DNA of 64,000 nucleotides from Liquidambar formosana (taxonomy: Eukaryota > Streptophyta > Magnoliopsida > Saxifragales > Altingiaceae). Shown in pieces: positions 1-13,211 of the stretch. The stretch lies in the NCBI GenBank assembly GCA_039720395.1, contig CM077827.1:23712375-23776374 (forward strand), read 5' to 3'. The notes beneath the pieces were generated by a model. That model did not search any database. It was given only the letters and a program-made list of their open reading frames with translations, and was not told the origin of the DNA. Within the stretch, counting starts at the first letter, position 1. Every line of letters begins with the position of its first letter. Both the position numbers and the translations under genes were made by a program.

Positions 1-434
1 ACAAATGATCAGGTGCAATCGCATGGCTGCCGTGGGTGCTTTGTTTTGTGAAATATCATGGGTGCGTTGTTTTGTGAATTTTGATGTTTATTTTCTCGCT
101 GAGAGATTCTTCTATTTTTGAGAAAATAAGGGGCATTTCTACCTTCAAGCTCTAGCCTTTTGTTGGTTTTTGTTTGGCAAATTATTGGGCATTTCCACAT
201 GGTTAACTTTTATTCAGTTAATTCTACATATTGTTGTTTTTAAAAGCATATTTGATTAAAACAACCAATTGGGATTAATTACTTCTTCTTAACCATATTG
301 TTTGTGGAACCTTTATGTGTTTAACTTTGAATAGAGTGGTAGAAATTTCTTGAGTATGCAACTTTCCTCAATAGATACTGTTTCTTCTCTTAAACATAAA
401 AGATAAAATTCTTGTTGGTGCTCTCATTGTGTAG

Positions 435-1124
435 ATAAATGACCGTTATGAGTTCCCTCTGCAACTTGACCTTGATCGAGAGAATGGCAAATATTTGTCA
501 CCTGAAGCTAATAGGAATGTTCGCAACCTTTACACTCTTCACAGGTATCGGTAATGTCGGTGTTCTATTGGGAGATTATCACTGATTTTTGATTAGGCAT
601 TTCACCAGTCTTAACCATATGGTGCTTTCCTTTCCCCTTCCCCTATGGTAATGATAGTTGAAATCTTTGTTATTTGGTTTTGGATGGTTAAGACAAGGAT
701 ATGCAGCTTCTAATGCGATTGAATCAAATCTAAATCTACTTGTTCATCCTCCATAAAGAATTGTTTTACATATATAAAATGCAGGTTACTTTTTTTCTGA
801 TTAACGATTAGGGGTATCTTAGGCCTACTCCCACTGTATATAAATGCACATTACTTATTTGATGAACCATTACTGAAGTGCTTTAAATTATTGTTATCCA
901 TGAAATATTATTTGGCTTCAAGGTTTTTTACCTGGGATTTTCTTTGTTATCAGTCTATTTACTGTATTGGGGCTGCAGAACCTCACGAATGTTCTATACT
1001 TGCTAGTAATTTTACCCATTTATAGTTTTATGTGACAACTGACAAACTGAGGCATTGAATGCGTGCTAATAAATTTTCTGCATTACTTTTGTGGATTGTT
1101 TAGATCGATGATCTATCTTCATTT

Positions 1125-1162
<38 letters not shown>

Positions 1163-4100
1163 CTTTTTCATCACTCTGAAAAGATAGGTCTTGATGTTTT
1201 AGGAAGTTTTACAGTGAAGGTAAAAAATTGAAAGAAATTGATTGTTATGCTTATATGAGTTCCTGAATAATTACCAGCCACAGATGGCATATAAACTTCT
1301 TGATGCTTCATTGATGCCATGAACATGTAGAATTTATACCATTTTTTGCCCGATGCATTCATGCACATACTAAGTTTAGTTTCTTATGCATCTGAGTTTG
1401 TTGGCAGTGTTCTAGTTCACAGTGGCGGGGTGCATGGTGGACATTATTATGCTTTTATAAGGCCGACTCTGTCTGATCAGTGGTATGTGTTGTATTCCTA
1501 GACTTGGGCTATTTGTCTTTTCTCACGTGGTGTGTCATGGTGTTGAATGCTCATCATATATTTATTCAACTTTTATATTGTAAAATTTGGCCATATAGTT
1601 CCTTTATTGCTGGATTCTTGTTGTTGATATTGTTGTTTGTGCTTTTCAGTTTGGTTATAGATCCTCTTGCATGTTTGATAGGGTTGCGTGTTTATCTTTT
1701 TTTTTGGGAGTTATATGTCAAAATTTGTAGACAATGGGCCTATTTCCTCGCTTAGTCACTTGTCTGAGCTGAACAAGTTAGATTTGAGTTTTACTGTTTC
1801 TCAACCTATAGGCTCCATTGGTAAAGCATAGTGTATAAGCTGTAGGGTCCATCCAGTGATGGATCCTTTACCCCATTGCACAAGTTCCACCTGACCTTAT
1901 ATAGAGCATACGTCTGCATTTCAGGTTTCCTTTAGGACTTTTAATGTTGAATGATTGGCAGAGGATTGAGAATAATCGGTAATGTGAGTTGTTTTGCTTC
2001 TGAGCTTTGCACAATCAGATTTGTAAAATTCTTCTGGCATTTTCTCAAAAGTAATCTCCATCAAACAAATGAAATGAGTGAAAGCATATCGTCAGACTAT
2101 TCCAATCATTCTTATCTATCATTGGGTGGACCTTTAGTGTTGAGTCTCAATGTGGTGGTTGAAGTGTCATAGTCAGTTTTATAACTTTTATTCAGAGATT
2201 TAAATGGATTTTAAGCATTACATATAAAAAATCCAAGGATAGATGAGTGAATTCCTTACAACACTGTTTGTGCTCAAGTGTTACTTTCATTATATGGTTT
2301 TTTTCATTGTGTTATAAAACCTGAGTGACTTGTCAGGTATAAATTTGATGATGAAAGGGTGACAAAAGAAGATTTGAAGAGGGCATTAGAGGAGCAGTAT
2401 GGTGGTGAAGAGGAGGTAATTTTTCACACGTCGCTTGTAATTTTGAATCTATATCTTGTAACTTGTACGTTTCTCCAAACTCTTTCTTTCTATCTCTATG
2501 TTTTTTCTTTTTTCTTTTAATTTTTTTTATTTTAATAATAATAATTTTTTTTTTTTTGAAAAAAAAAATTATAAAATTAACCTATATTTGCCTATGATTT
2601 AACAGCTGCCCCAGACAAATCCTGGATTCAATAATACTCCGTTTAAATTTACAAAATATTCAAATGCATACATGCTGGTGTATATTCGTGAAAGCGACAA
2701 GGAAAAAATAATATGTAATGTGGACGAAAAGGATATTGCTGAACATCTTCGGGTAAGATGATATTATTAAGAGTTTATTTTTACAATTTTTTTATTTTTA
2801 TTTTTTGGGAAATATGGCTTGAGTATCTTCAATGGATTTTTCCAGGAGAGGTTGAAGAAAGAACAAGAAGAAAAAGAGCACAAGAAGAAAGAAAAAGCAG
2901 AGGCACACCTTTATACTATTATAAAGGTTATGTAGTTCTGGCCTTTCTTCTATCATGATGGAACTGTTGTGCATCGTTATTGTTCATGCCCAGTTGAGTG
3001 TACTTTACTGAACAGTTATTTGGTGCTTCTAGGTTGCACGAGATGGTGACCTTGTAGAGCAGATAGGGAGGGATACATATTTTGATCTTGTGGATCATGA
3101 CAAAGTTAGGAGTTTTCGTATTCAGAAGCAGACCATTTTTAATGATTTTAAGGTATAATTTTGAAATATTCTTGCATCCTTTAGAATAGTTTAGTGTGTT
3201 TTTTCTTGCAATGTTATTTTCCCCCCTTTTGTTTTTAGATGAATTTTCTCTAAATTTGCTGCTTAGACTCTTTTTGCTTCTTCTTAATACTGTTTTTTAA
3301 CAGATTTTTTTTAGATCAGATTTTTTGAGTGGAAAGATCATGTCTCCTGTCAATTGAGGTTTGAAAATTCAAGAGAATGGGGTTTGAATTGTTTGTTTAG
3401 TTAATCTGATGTCGGAAGTTCCCTGCCATGAATTTTCTGGTACCATTTGGATAGAAAATTAAATTGGGAAATAATACCCATTCGCCACATGATGTTATGT
3501 GTGAAAATTTTGTTGCTACATTACCTTTTTGAGTCTGTGTTATACAGTTAAATGACTAGCGAGAATTTTACCCGAACATTTAGAAACTGAAGATTCTAGT
3601 TGGCATCTGCAGATTTGGATTTTAAATATAGTAAAGATTTTGACAATGCTATTTGCAGTGATGGTCGTGGTAATGAGCAGGCATAAAGGAGACTATTTAA
3701 GGTTTTGCCTAGCTGGATCCCTTGTGATAGTCTAAGGCCATCCTGAATTGGTGATAGCGAGGCGATGCCTCTAGGGAGGCCCAAGCAACGATGGTATAGG
3801 TGACATTACATGGACTTGGGTGTGGTTGTTGAGTGTGGGATCGTGTCCAAGTGTCAGATTCGTCCGTTTTTGCAAAGAATTTCAACTATTTTTAAGTCTC
3901 TGACAGGAGTATCCATATTCACGTCATCCCGTGTTTATATGAGTACTTCAAGATAAGGCAAAGGATTCGTGTAACATGGGGTTTAGGCACTTAAGTAGTC
4001 ACCCAGGTAACAGGACATTTATAGATGCACAAACCATGACTAGATTGTCCCCATGACAAATGTTTTTGATATTTTAAACTGTCAAATATAATGAGAAGTT

Positions 4101-7100
4101 AGATGTTCAAGAAACATTTGCTAAAATTATCTTTTCATCATGTTGATTTCTTAAGTGTGGGATATAAGTTGTGGGATCCAATATCTTTTATATGAGTTAC
4201 AGCTATTTAAGGAGATAAGTGACCATTAATTTTGTTCTTCTAAAGGATGTCTCATCTACAATATTGGGAATTGATCACTATACTTGAACATGCCACATGA
4301 CCTGGCCCAGCCATTGGGTTATTAGTTGGATGGGTCTGCCTAATTGGTTTTAAGAGGAAATTATCTGGTTTGGGCCCAATTTTTTCCACGTACCAGGCTG
4401 AAATCGGTTTCAAATTGTTCACAAATTTTGGAGATGCAGGGCAAGAAATCCAAATCTTAAGTAAATTGATACATTTTTCTATTGACTCATTGATATTCTA
4501 CGTGCATCAATTAATTTTTTGATAAGTTGCATCAATTAATTTATTAAATGTGTTCTTACTTGAAATGAAAAGAATTACTCCCTGTGTCCCACAAAGATAG
4601 GCCATTTTTGCTACTTTTTTTGTCCATTTTGAAAATTCAAATCATAATTTTTTTTGAAGTTTTCTATACTACCCTTTGTTATTTCAATAATTCCTGTCAA
4701 CACAAAACCATACCAAGTAAGATAGGGTACTTTTGGAAATATGAAGTTTAATAAATGACAAGTCAATGCAATGATGACTTTTCTTAAACTGCATGTTTTG
4801 TCATACTTGGCCTATCTTTATGGGATGGGGGGAGTACATTTTTGTTGCATGGGCACCATGTTGCTTGGGGAGACCTAATTGTCTGCCTTCTTCACAAGTA
4901 CGTTGGCCTAAACATTATTAGTATAATATAGTAATGAACATATGGTTATTAAAGGAAGTCTTCTTTGGAAAAGAAGGCAGAAGCTTTGGCTATTCTTGAA
5001 GGTTTTAAAGAGGTTGCTGATTTAGGTTTGTTTTGATTTTTGATTAAAAGGGGCTCTTCAACTATTGTTACTTGGGTAACTATTAAAATGAAGTCTTGGA
5101 GTTATGTGCATTTGTGCCAACAACTCTCTTCAGTTGCAACCTCTTTGGAGGCAGCGTTGTAGTGGATTCTAAGATCAGCCAATTATGAGGCACATTTATT
5201 GGCTAGGAGGGGAGCAAGCACTTTGCAAAGCTTTAGAGGACACTACTACTCATCTTGAATGTTCTAATCCATTTTTAGTCTAGTATTTTTGTCTTTCTAA
5301 TCATATATTCACTTCTTTTCTGTTACTCGGATACATTTATATCTTTGTAGGACTTCTTGTCCTCTCTTTTCAATGATGTAGGTATCTAACAAAAAAAGAA
5401 AGAGGGGGGAGGGGGCAAGTAAGTGTTCTTGGGGGGATTTTTTTATCAAAATTGTTTATACATATGAAGATTTAGAGATTTGGAAATAGTAAGGACTAAT
5501 GATTACTCTATCTGCACCTTAGTTATATCAAGCTGTTCTAGTGCACTAGTTTTGGAAGAATTTTTTATAATGGTATATTCCTTCTGTAGTATATCATTAA
5601 ATCTTCTGTTATCAATTGTTTGCAATTTCTTAATGATTTGATTGGAGGCTAATTATGAAGCTGCATGCAGGAGGAGGTTGCTAAAGAGTTTGGTATACCA
5701 GTGCAGTTTCAGCGTTTTTGGCTTTGGGCAAAGCGCCAAAACCATACCTATCGTCCTAATCGGCCATTGACACCGCAAGAGGAAACACACTCTGTAATCA
5801 ACCTGCTCTCACATATTTTTATTGTGCCATGTGTCGAATAATATTATGTTTAAGAGTTAATTGGGACACTGGCTGTTATATCACTTATATGAGGTCTTTA
5901 TATTTAACTATCCCATATCTTGTTCTAATCTTAATTTTTGTGTTCATACTCCTGCTTTTATCCTCTTCTCTGATATACTCGGATGAACTATAAGTAAGTG
6001 TCTCTCTGTGATCAGTTTGATCTGAGTTAAGGTTGTCTTGGATGAAGAATTTTTCGATCTTATTGGGAACAGATTTATTGAGGTTCTATGGTTATCTAAA
6101 TGTGAAAGATTTAGTGCTGTTGTTGGAGGGTCATTCTGAAAAAATATTGTGGAAGATTGGTTGAGGTTCTAGGGTTATCTAAATGGGATAGATCTAGTGC
6201 TGTTGTTGGAGGGTCATTCTGAAAAATATTATGGAAGCGGGGATTGAGGTTATGTTTTCAGTTTATATCACTTATGTGACAGGGAAGGAAGGGGGGATTA
6301 GGGATTCTTCCATATTTTAGGGTGCAGATGGCTTTCCTGCCCTATAATAGTTCATTCAAAATGTTCACTGTGAAGATTCTAATGCAATAAAGAATGCCTT
6401 TTTCTTTTTAATACCTCAATGGGAAATTCTACCTTTTTTAAGAATTACTATTCTTTGTGCGCATAGGAGAATCTGTGTTGTTGAATTACCTTCAATGTGT
6501 TCGGCTTGGAATTTGTGATTAATTAAGGTTGGGTTGGCTTGTTTCGCACTTGTTGCCTAAAGACCGTTGTTTCAAAAGGTGCTTATGTATGCTGTTGGGG
6601 CATTGTAAGAGTTAATATTTTTCTTTTTTTCCAAAAATAAGCAAAAGTTTGCATTCAATTTGACACGGTCACTTCTAGATGATTAGATTTGAATACTCTA
6701 TGATGTCTGGTATGTGTTGTACATGTGCATGCCCTATTTTAGGTATACTGAGACAAAAGGAGGGCTGACGTGGTTGATGCTGGAGAAATGTGAACTGTTG
6801 TTAATTAAAGGAGTATTCTGCTGAAGTTGTCAGCTTGCTTAGTTGTTAAAGTTTATTGGAGGTTTTATGATAAACCTGGTTTCATGTCTCTGCCTGAGCT
6901 GAAAGACCTCCTTCATCTACTTGCCTATGAAAAAGTTAAAGGAATAGTAGGCATTAGATTCTAAAGATTCCACTGATTAATATTCATAGGCACTAAAATA
7001 CTTTTATTGCGAGGAACTTTCATTATGTGGCATAATTTGCTGATATCTACCATGTATGTTTGTCGATAGGGATAATTATCACCATGCCATAAGGGTTTCA

Positions 7101-10100
7101 TCTGATACAGATGAAAGATCATCAGAAAGACTGAATCCTTTAGATTCTGGGATCATCAGAGCTCCTTGCTATGATATTTGTGTGGTGTGTAGGAGTAATA
7201 CTGAGATGGTGGACCATTTATTTTGCGATCCTTAGTTGCTTACTAGTTATGGTACAGGTTATTTACCTTGGTTGGGATGAGTTGGGTGGCCCTTCAGACT
7301 GAACCCTTTTGTTGGTGATTTCTTTTAGGGGTTTTGGGAGGAGGGGATAAAGATAGAGTTATTTGGTATTTTGGAAATTTTTTAGGTGGTGTGACTTGAG
7401 AGGAATGCCACCATATTTGAAGAGAGGCACTCTTCCTTATAGAACAATGGGACAGGGTTGGGTTCTAATTTTTCCTCTAAAGATTTTGAGGGCATTCTGT
7501 TGCATTTTTTGGTTGCTCTTTGACGAGATGTCTCTTTATCTCGCCTGGTTTTGAGACCTTATGGGGTGATCAAGTTCAAGTTTGATGGTTGTGCTCTGTC
7601 TATGCTAGTAGAGGAAGGGAATTCCCTTAAATTAACTTTTGGTTATGCTCGTTTTACTGGTGGAATTATAGATTTGGTGGATTTTTTGGAATTGTAGGCT
7701 AAGTGGGTGGGTATGTCAGCAAAGAGGAGGCAGGATTTTTACCAAAAGGTGGGGCTTTCACTATTCGAACCTTTAGAGCACATGTATAGTGTTCCAAAGG
7801 ATGGCTTATCCTTTTGTCTCCTTAGTTCTATAATACTTTGTTTGTTATAACCACCCCCCCCAACAAAAAAAAAAGAAAAAGAAAAAGAAGGAAAAAGTAA
7901 TTCCTTTAATGCTTCTGTCAAGCTACCTGTTGGTCTCAGTAGGTGGGTGAGATTATCAAGTCTGTTCTCTTGGGGAAAAATATATGGTTATTTCTCCTTT
8001 TTTTTTTTTTTTTTTTTCTAAGTGTGGTCCTTTCCTGTATTCTTCTTAGTTGCTTGTGCAGATGGTAAACCAGTTGTGATTGAGCATATCTTCTAAGGTT
8101 TCTTTCTCTGTTGTCTTGAATTCTGTAAATTTCACTGCATTACCATTTTATGGGGAAATTCAATAACTAAGGATCATCCTGGGTTGTTATTCTTGACTTA
8201 GTTCTAGGATTAGAGTTTGTTCGTGTGATGTCTAATTTGACAGTTTTCGTGGTTTAACGATATCTGTTATCACTTATCAGTTTTGAATCTGGAGATATCT
8301 TTATCATGGGTGCCTGTGGATTTGTGTCCTACGGACTTATTAGATTTCAAGTTTTTATGCGAATGTCTTTTGATGTGAAAGCATGCACCTTTCATTCATT
8401 CTAATAGTAAATTTCATTGCCTTGTAGGTTGGGCAGTTGCGGGAGGTATCAAATAAGGTTCACAATGCAGAACTAAAGTTGTTCTTGGAAGTAGAGCTTG
8501 GGCTGGTAGTATTTTTTTACCATTTAAGGCATTTTAATATCTTCCATGAAACATCAAAGTATTTTTCCCAGCATCTGTTACTGATCATTTGCATGATCAT
8601 TCAGGATTTGCGTCCTATCCCTCTGCCTGACAAGACGAAGGATGATATTTTGCTTTTCTTCAAGCTTTATGATCCTGAGAAAGAAGAGCTATGGTACTTA
8701 TTTATTTTCTTCCATATTAATTAAGGCTGGAATTTACTGTGATCAGACCTAGAGTTTATTTTATCTGTGATGCAGTTGTGTTGGAAGGCTTTTCGTGAAG
8801 AGTACCGGTAAGCCAGTGGAGATCTTGAAAAAGCTTAATGAAATGGCTGGCTATGCCCCTGATGAGGAAATCGATCTTTATGAGGTTCATTTTTCATCAC
8901 AGACAGTTTCAGTATCTGATTATAACTGTGTTCTAATTCAGCCCTTTTAGTCCATTCCTATGTGTCCATAACTTTGCCACCCTCACATTCTTACTCTCAT
9001 TACTTTTGCTCTTATTTTTTATTTTATTTTTTTCTCCTTTGTTTATTTGTCACATTTTCACTCTCTTAGAGACTCTGTTATTGTTCCTATGTGATTTGTC
9101 ATGGGTTCATTGGTTTGACAGTTAGTCTGCACTGTATCTAGTATGTATGGGTTGCAACTTGCAAGTCCATTTTATTTACCCCAACTCCCCCCCCCCCCCC
9201 CCCCCCACAAAAAAAAAAAAAAAAAAAAAGGGAAAAAAAAGCTGCAAGTCCATTTTATATGTTGGATGGGGCATTGGGACAGCATATTGGTCTGGCATGG
9301 TATTTAGATCCATGTATAAATTTCATATGGCTGTACATTATTATTGGTGAAGGTATCTTACTCATGCTTGGTCATACAGGAAATAAAGTTTGATCCCACT
9401 GTCATGTGTGAACCCATTGACAAGAAAGTATCATTTCGTGCTAGCCAGGTATATGTTATAATGTTATTCATCATTGATGTAACTTGACTCCATTTCATAG
9501 TGGCATCTGTTAATGTTTTAACTTATCTGTTGTCTTCGCGCACAGCTTGAAGATGGGGACATCATTTGCTTTCAAAAATCACATCCAGTTGAAAGTGGCG
9601 AACAATTTCGATATCCAGATGTTCCTTCGTTTTTGGATTATGTGCACAATCGCCAGGTACACCTTTTTGGAACCTCTCTAAAATATGGCAACACAGATAC
9701 TGTGATTATTCCCCCCCCCCCCCCACCCAAATATTCTAGCTTATTATGCTTTAATTTTTTTCGTTTTATGTTTCTTGGATTGATAGTTGTGTGATGGGAG
9801 AGATGACCAGACTGGATATTTATACTACTGTGTGTGGAAGTTTTATAGTGAACCCACACCTAATCAACTGTCTAAAGATTATGCATTCATGAAAATGCCT
9901 CATCTCTCTAGGCCTTGTAAGCTGAGGCAAATGTGCAAGTTGCTGCACGAACTAAAATTAGTCTAGATATTTCTAGTTGGTTTAGAATTTCTTAAACTAT
10001 CATTAGAGTTGAAATCGAAGTGGAATTCAAATGAGGAATTATTTTTCTTTAGAATTTCATTAGAATTTTAAATGAGGAATTATCATTAGAATTTCTTAAA

Positions 10101-13100
10101 GTATCAAGGATTAAATGGCTTAAAGAAGGGGATAATAATACCAATTTTTTTTCATATAGTGGCCAATGGGAGGAGGAAGAAGAATTTTATTAAGAAATTA
10201 GAATTGGGGGATTGTTTGGTAATTGAAGAGGAAGGGCAAATAACTAGAGAGATCTTTAATTTCTTCTCATCCTTGTATGCTTCTGATGGAATTGAGAGGC
10301 CTGGTTTGGGGGGATTGGAATGGAGTCTTATAAATGATACTAGTGCCTTAAGGTTGGAGAGACCTTTTGATATGAATGAGATTAGAACGGCAGTCTTTGA
10401 TTGTTGTAGAGATAAAGCACCAGGTCCGGATGGGTACACATTAGTAGTTTATCAAGAGTGTTGGGATGTTATTAAGGATGATTTATTGAAAGTCTTCATG
10501 GAGTTTTTTGAGAATGGTGTGGTCAATGCATGTACTAATGCCACTTTTATTTGTCTCATTTCTAAGAAAGGGGATTCTTTTGAGGATAAAGGATTTTAGG
10601 CCTATTAGCTTGATTTCATCTTTGTATAAAATTTTGGCTGAAGTGTTGTCCAATAGGTTGAGAGAGGTTCTAGGGGACACAATTTGAGTCTCAGGGTGCA
10701 TTTGTGGAAGGGCGTAATATATTGGATGTGGCTTTAGTGGCCAATGAGGCGGTTGAGGTGAATAGATTTAAGAAGAAGGAGGGTGTCTTGTTCAAGGCAG
10801 ATTTTGAAAAAGCCTATGACCATGTGAGTTGGGATTTTGTGGATTTTGTGTTGGGAAAAAAGGGGTTTGGAGATAGGTGGAGAAAGTGGATATTGGGTTG
10901 TTAGTCATCTTCAAATTTTTCAGTTGTGGTTAATGGTAAACTAGGTAACACTTTTAAGGCTTATAGAGGCTTGAGACAAGGGGATCCTTTTCCCCTTTTT
11001 TATTTACTTTAGTAGTAGATATTTTGGGGACACTTGTGGATAGGGCAAAAGAGATGGGTTTAGTTGAAGGCTTTGAGATTGGGAGGGATAGGGTTTCAGT
11101 TTCGCACTTGCAGTTCACGGATGATACTCTCTTTTGGGGATGAACAGAAATTTTTGAATTTGTAGTCTATTCTACGAGTTTTTGAGTTGATCTGAGGTTT
11201 AAAGGTCAATTTGAATAAGCGCTATATTGTGGGTATTAATTGTGAGGTTGATAGAATCCAAAGATTAGCAAATTCTATTGGGTGTTCTATCGGTGAGTGG
11301 CCTTTTAATTATTTGGGTCTTCTTTTTGGGGGGGAATCCTCCTTCTGATATATTTTGGAACAGTCATCGAGAGAATAAGGAAAAGGTTAGATGGTTGGAA
11401 AAGGGCACCTATTTCTAAAAGTGGAAGATTGGTGCTATTACAGTCAGTGTAGTCTAGTATTCCCATTTATTTTATGTCCTTGTTTAGAATGCCTCTTAAG
11501 ATTGTCAATGTGATTGAGAGAATGATGAGGAACTTTTTGTGGGAGGGAGTGGGGAGGGGAAGAAGGAACATTTGGTAAGGTGGGAGGTTGTGTCTAGGTC
11601 TAGGAGAAAGGGAGGGCTTGGTTTGGGGAATCTTGTAGAGAGAAATGTTGCTGTAGTTGGGAAATAGTTAAGGAGGTTTCCTCTTGAGCCTAATTCTTAT
11701 GCCATGCTGTTATTAGGAGCAAATATGGGCTGCTAGGTAATGGTTGGGATTCTTAGATGGCTAACAGGGTTTCTTATAGATGCCCATGGATTTTTTTTTC
11801 TTTTTTTTCAGTTTTGCCTCGCTTCTTGGAGCTCATCAATTTGAATGTGGATAGGGGTGATAGAATTCGATTTTGGGAAGACATTTAGCTAGTGGATGTC
11901 TCTGTCACATTTGTTTCCCTATTTATATAATTTTTCATTGGCTCATAATCCACTATCTCTTCCATGGTTTCCTCTTATGATTTTCCTTATAGTTGGGATT
12001 TTAAATTTTTTCGAAATCTCAATGATAGAGAATGTGCTGAGCCTCCTATTATGTTTTTGGGTTAATTACGATTTAGTACCATAAACTTTAGGGTGAATTT
12101 CAATCCAGGCCACAAACTTGCCATTGACTTGATTTTGGGACAATTTTAATTTTTACGTTTTAATGTGGGACAGCCATTGCCTTCCGTCAATGAACTTAAC
12201 AGAACATGCACGTGATACCACGTGCTTGCTGAGGTGGAGCACACGTGGCGCACATGTGTACTCTCTCTCTACCAGTTCTTTCTCCTCTCTCACTTCTGTT
12301 CTTTCTCTCTCTACCAACTCTTAGAATAGCACCTTATTCACGCACACTCTCTCTCTTTAGTCTCTCTCCAATCTCCTCGTCCCTAAATCTCACCCTAAGC
12401 ATAACCTGAAGCATAACGTTGTCATCTTAGGTGCCTGCGACGGCATAGGATATGCATATATGCGTGCATATATAACCGAGTTGGGTCCATTAAATCAGAT
12501 TGGTTTTTCAAGAAAATTTCATGTTTGATTTATATAGACTTGTAGAGTTTTGAATAATCTTGAAAATGGATTTTGAATCACCTTATTTCGCTGAGAAACG
12601 AAGGAGATATTGAAGAGAGAAGTTTTCGGGTTAGAATTTGCAGAAAACGGGTTACGACCCATTATTTTTTAACTGACAAACCCGCATAATTTTGGGCTTT
12701 ATTGAACCATTCGAATACCCTTTTAGAACCCCACAAGATCTTTAATTTGGCTTTCCAATCACTCAATTTGGTTAAGAATTGCAGAAGATATTGAGGTTCA
12801 AAGTTGGAGATTAGATAACAAACACGACCCATGCATGTATGATTCGGGTTTGTTGGCAACCCGTTCAAAGGAAGAAGATAATTCTTCTTCTGTCACGTGT
12901 CACACCCACATAATTTTAGGTTTTTGAATTTTTAAAAATTACAAATAAATATTAAATAATTTTCAAAAAATCCAGAAAATTCAAGGAATTCCCAAAAAAT
13001 AGGGAAATAATTTTTATTTAAAAAATCCAAAAAGTTATTTAACCAATTTTTAAATATTATTTAAAAAAATTATTTCCCTAATTTTTTGGGAATTTCCTGA

Positions 13101-13169
13101 AAAATTTATTTTCCTAATATTTTTAAAAATTATTTCCCTAATTTTTATTTGAAAATTTCAGGAAATTCC

Positions 13170-13211
<42 letters not shown>
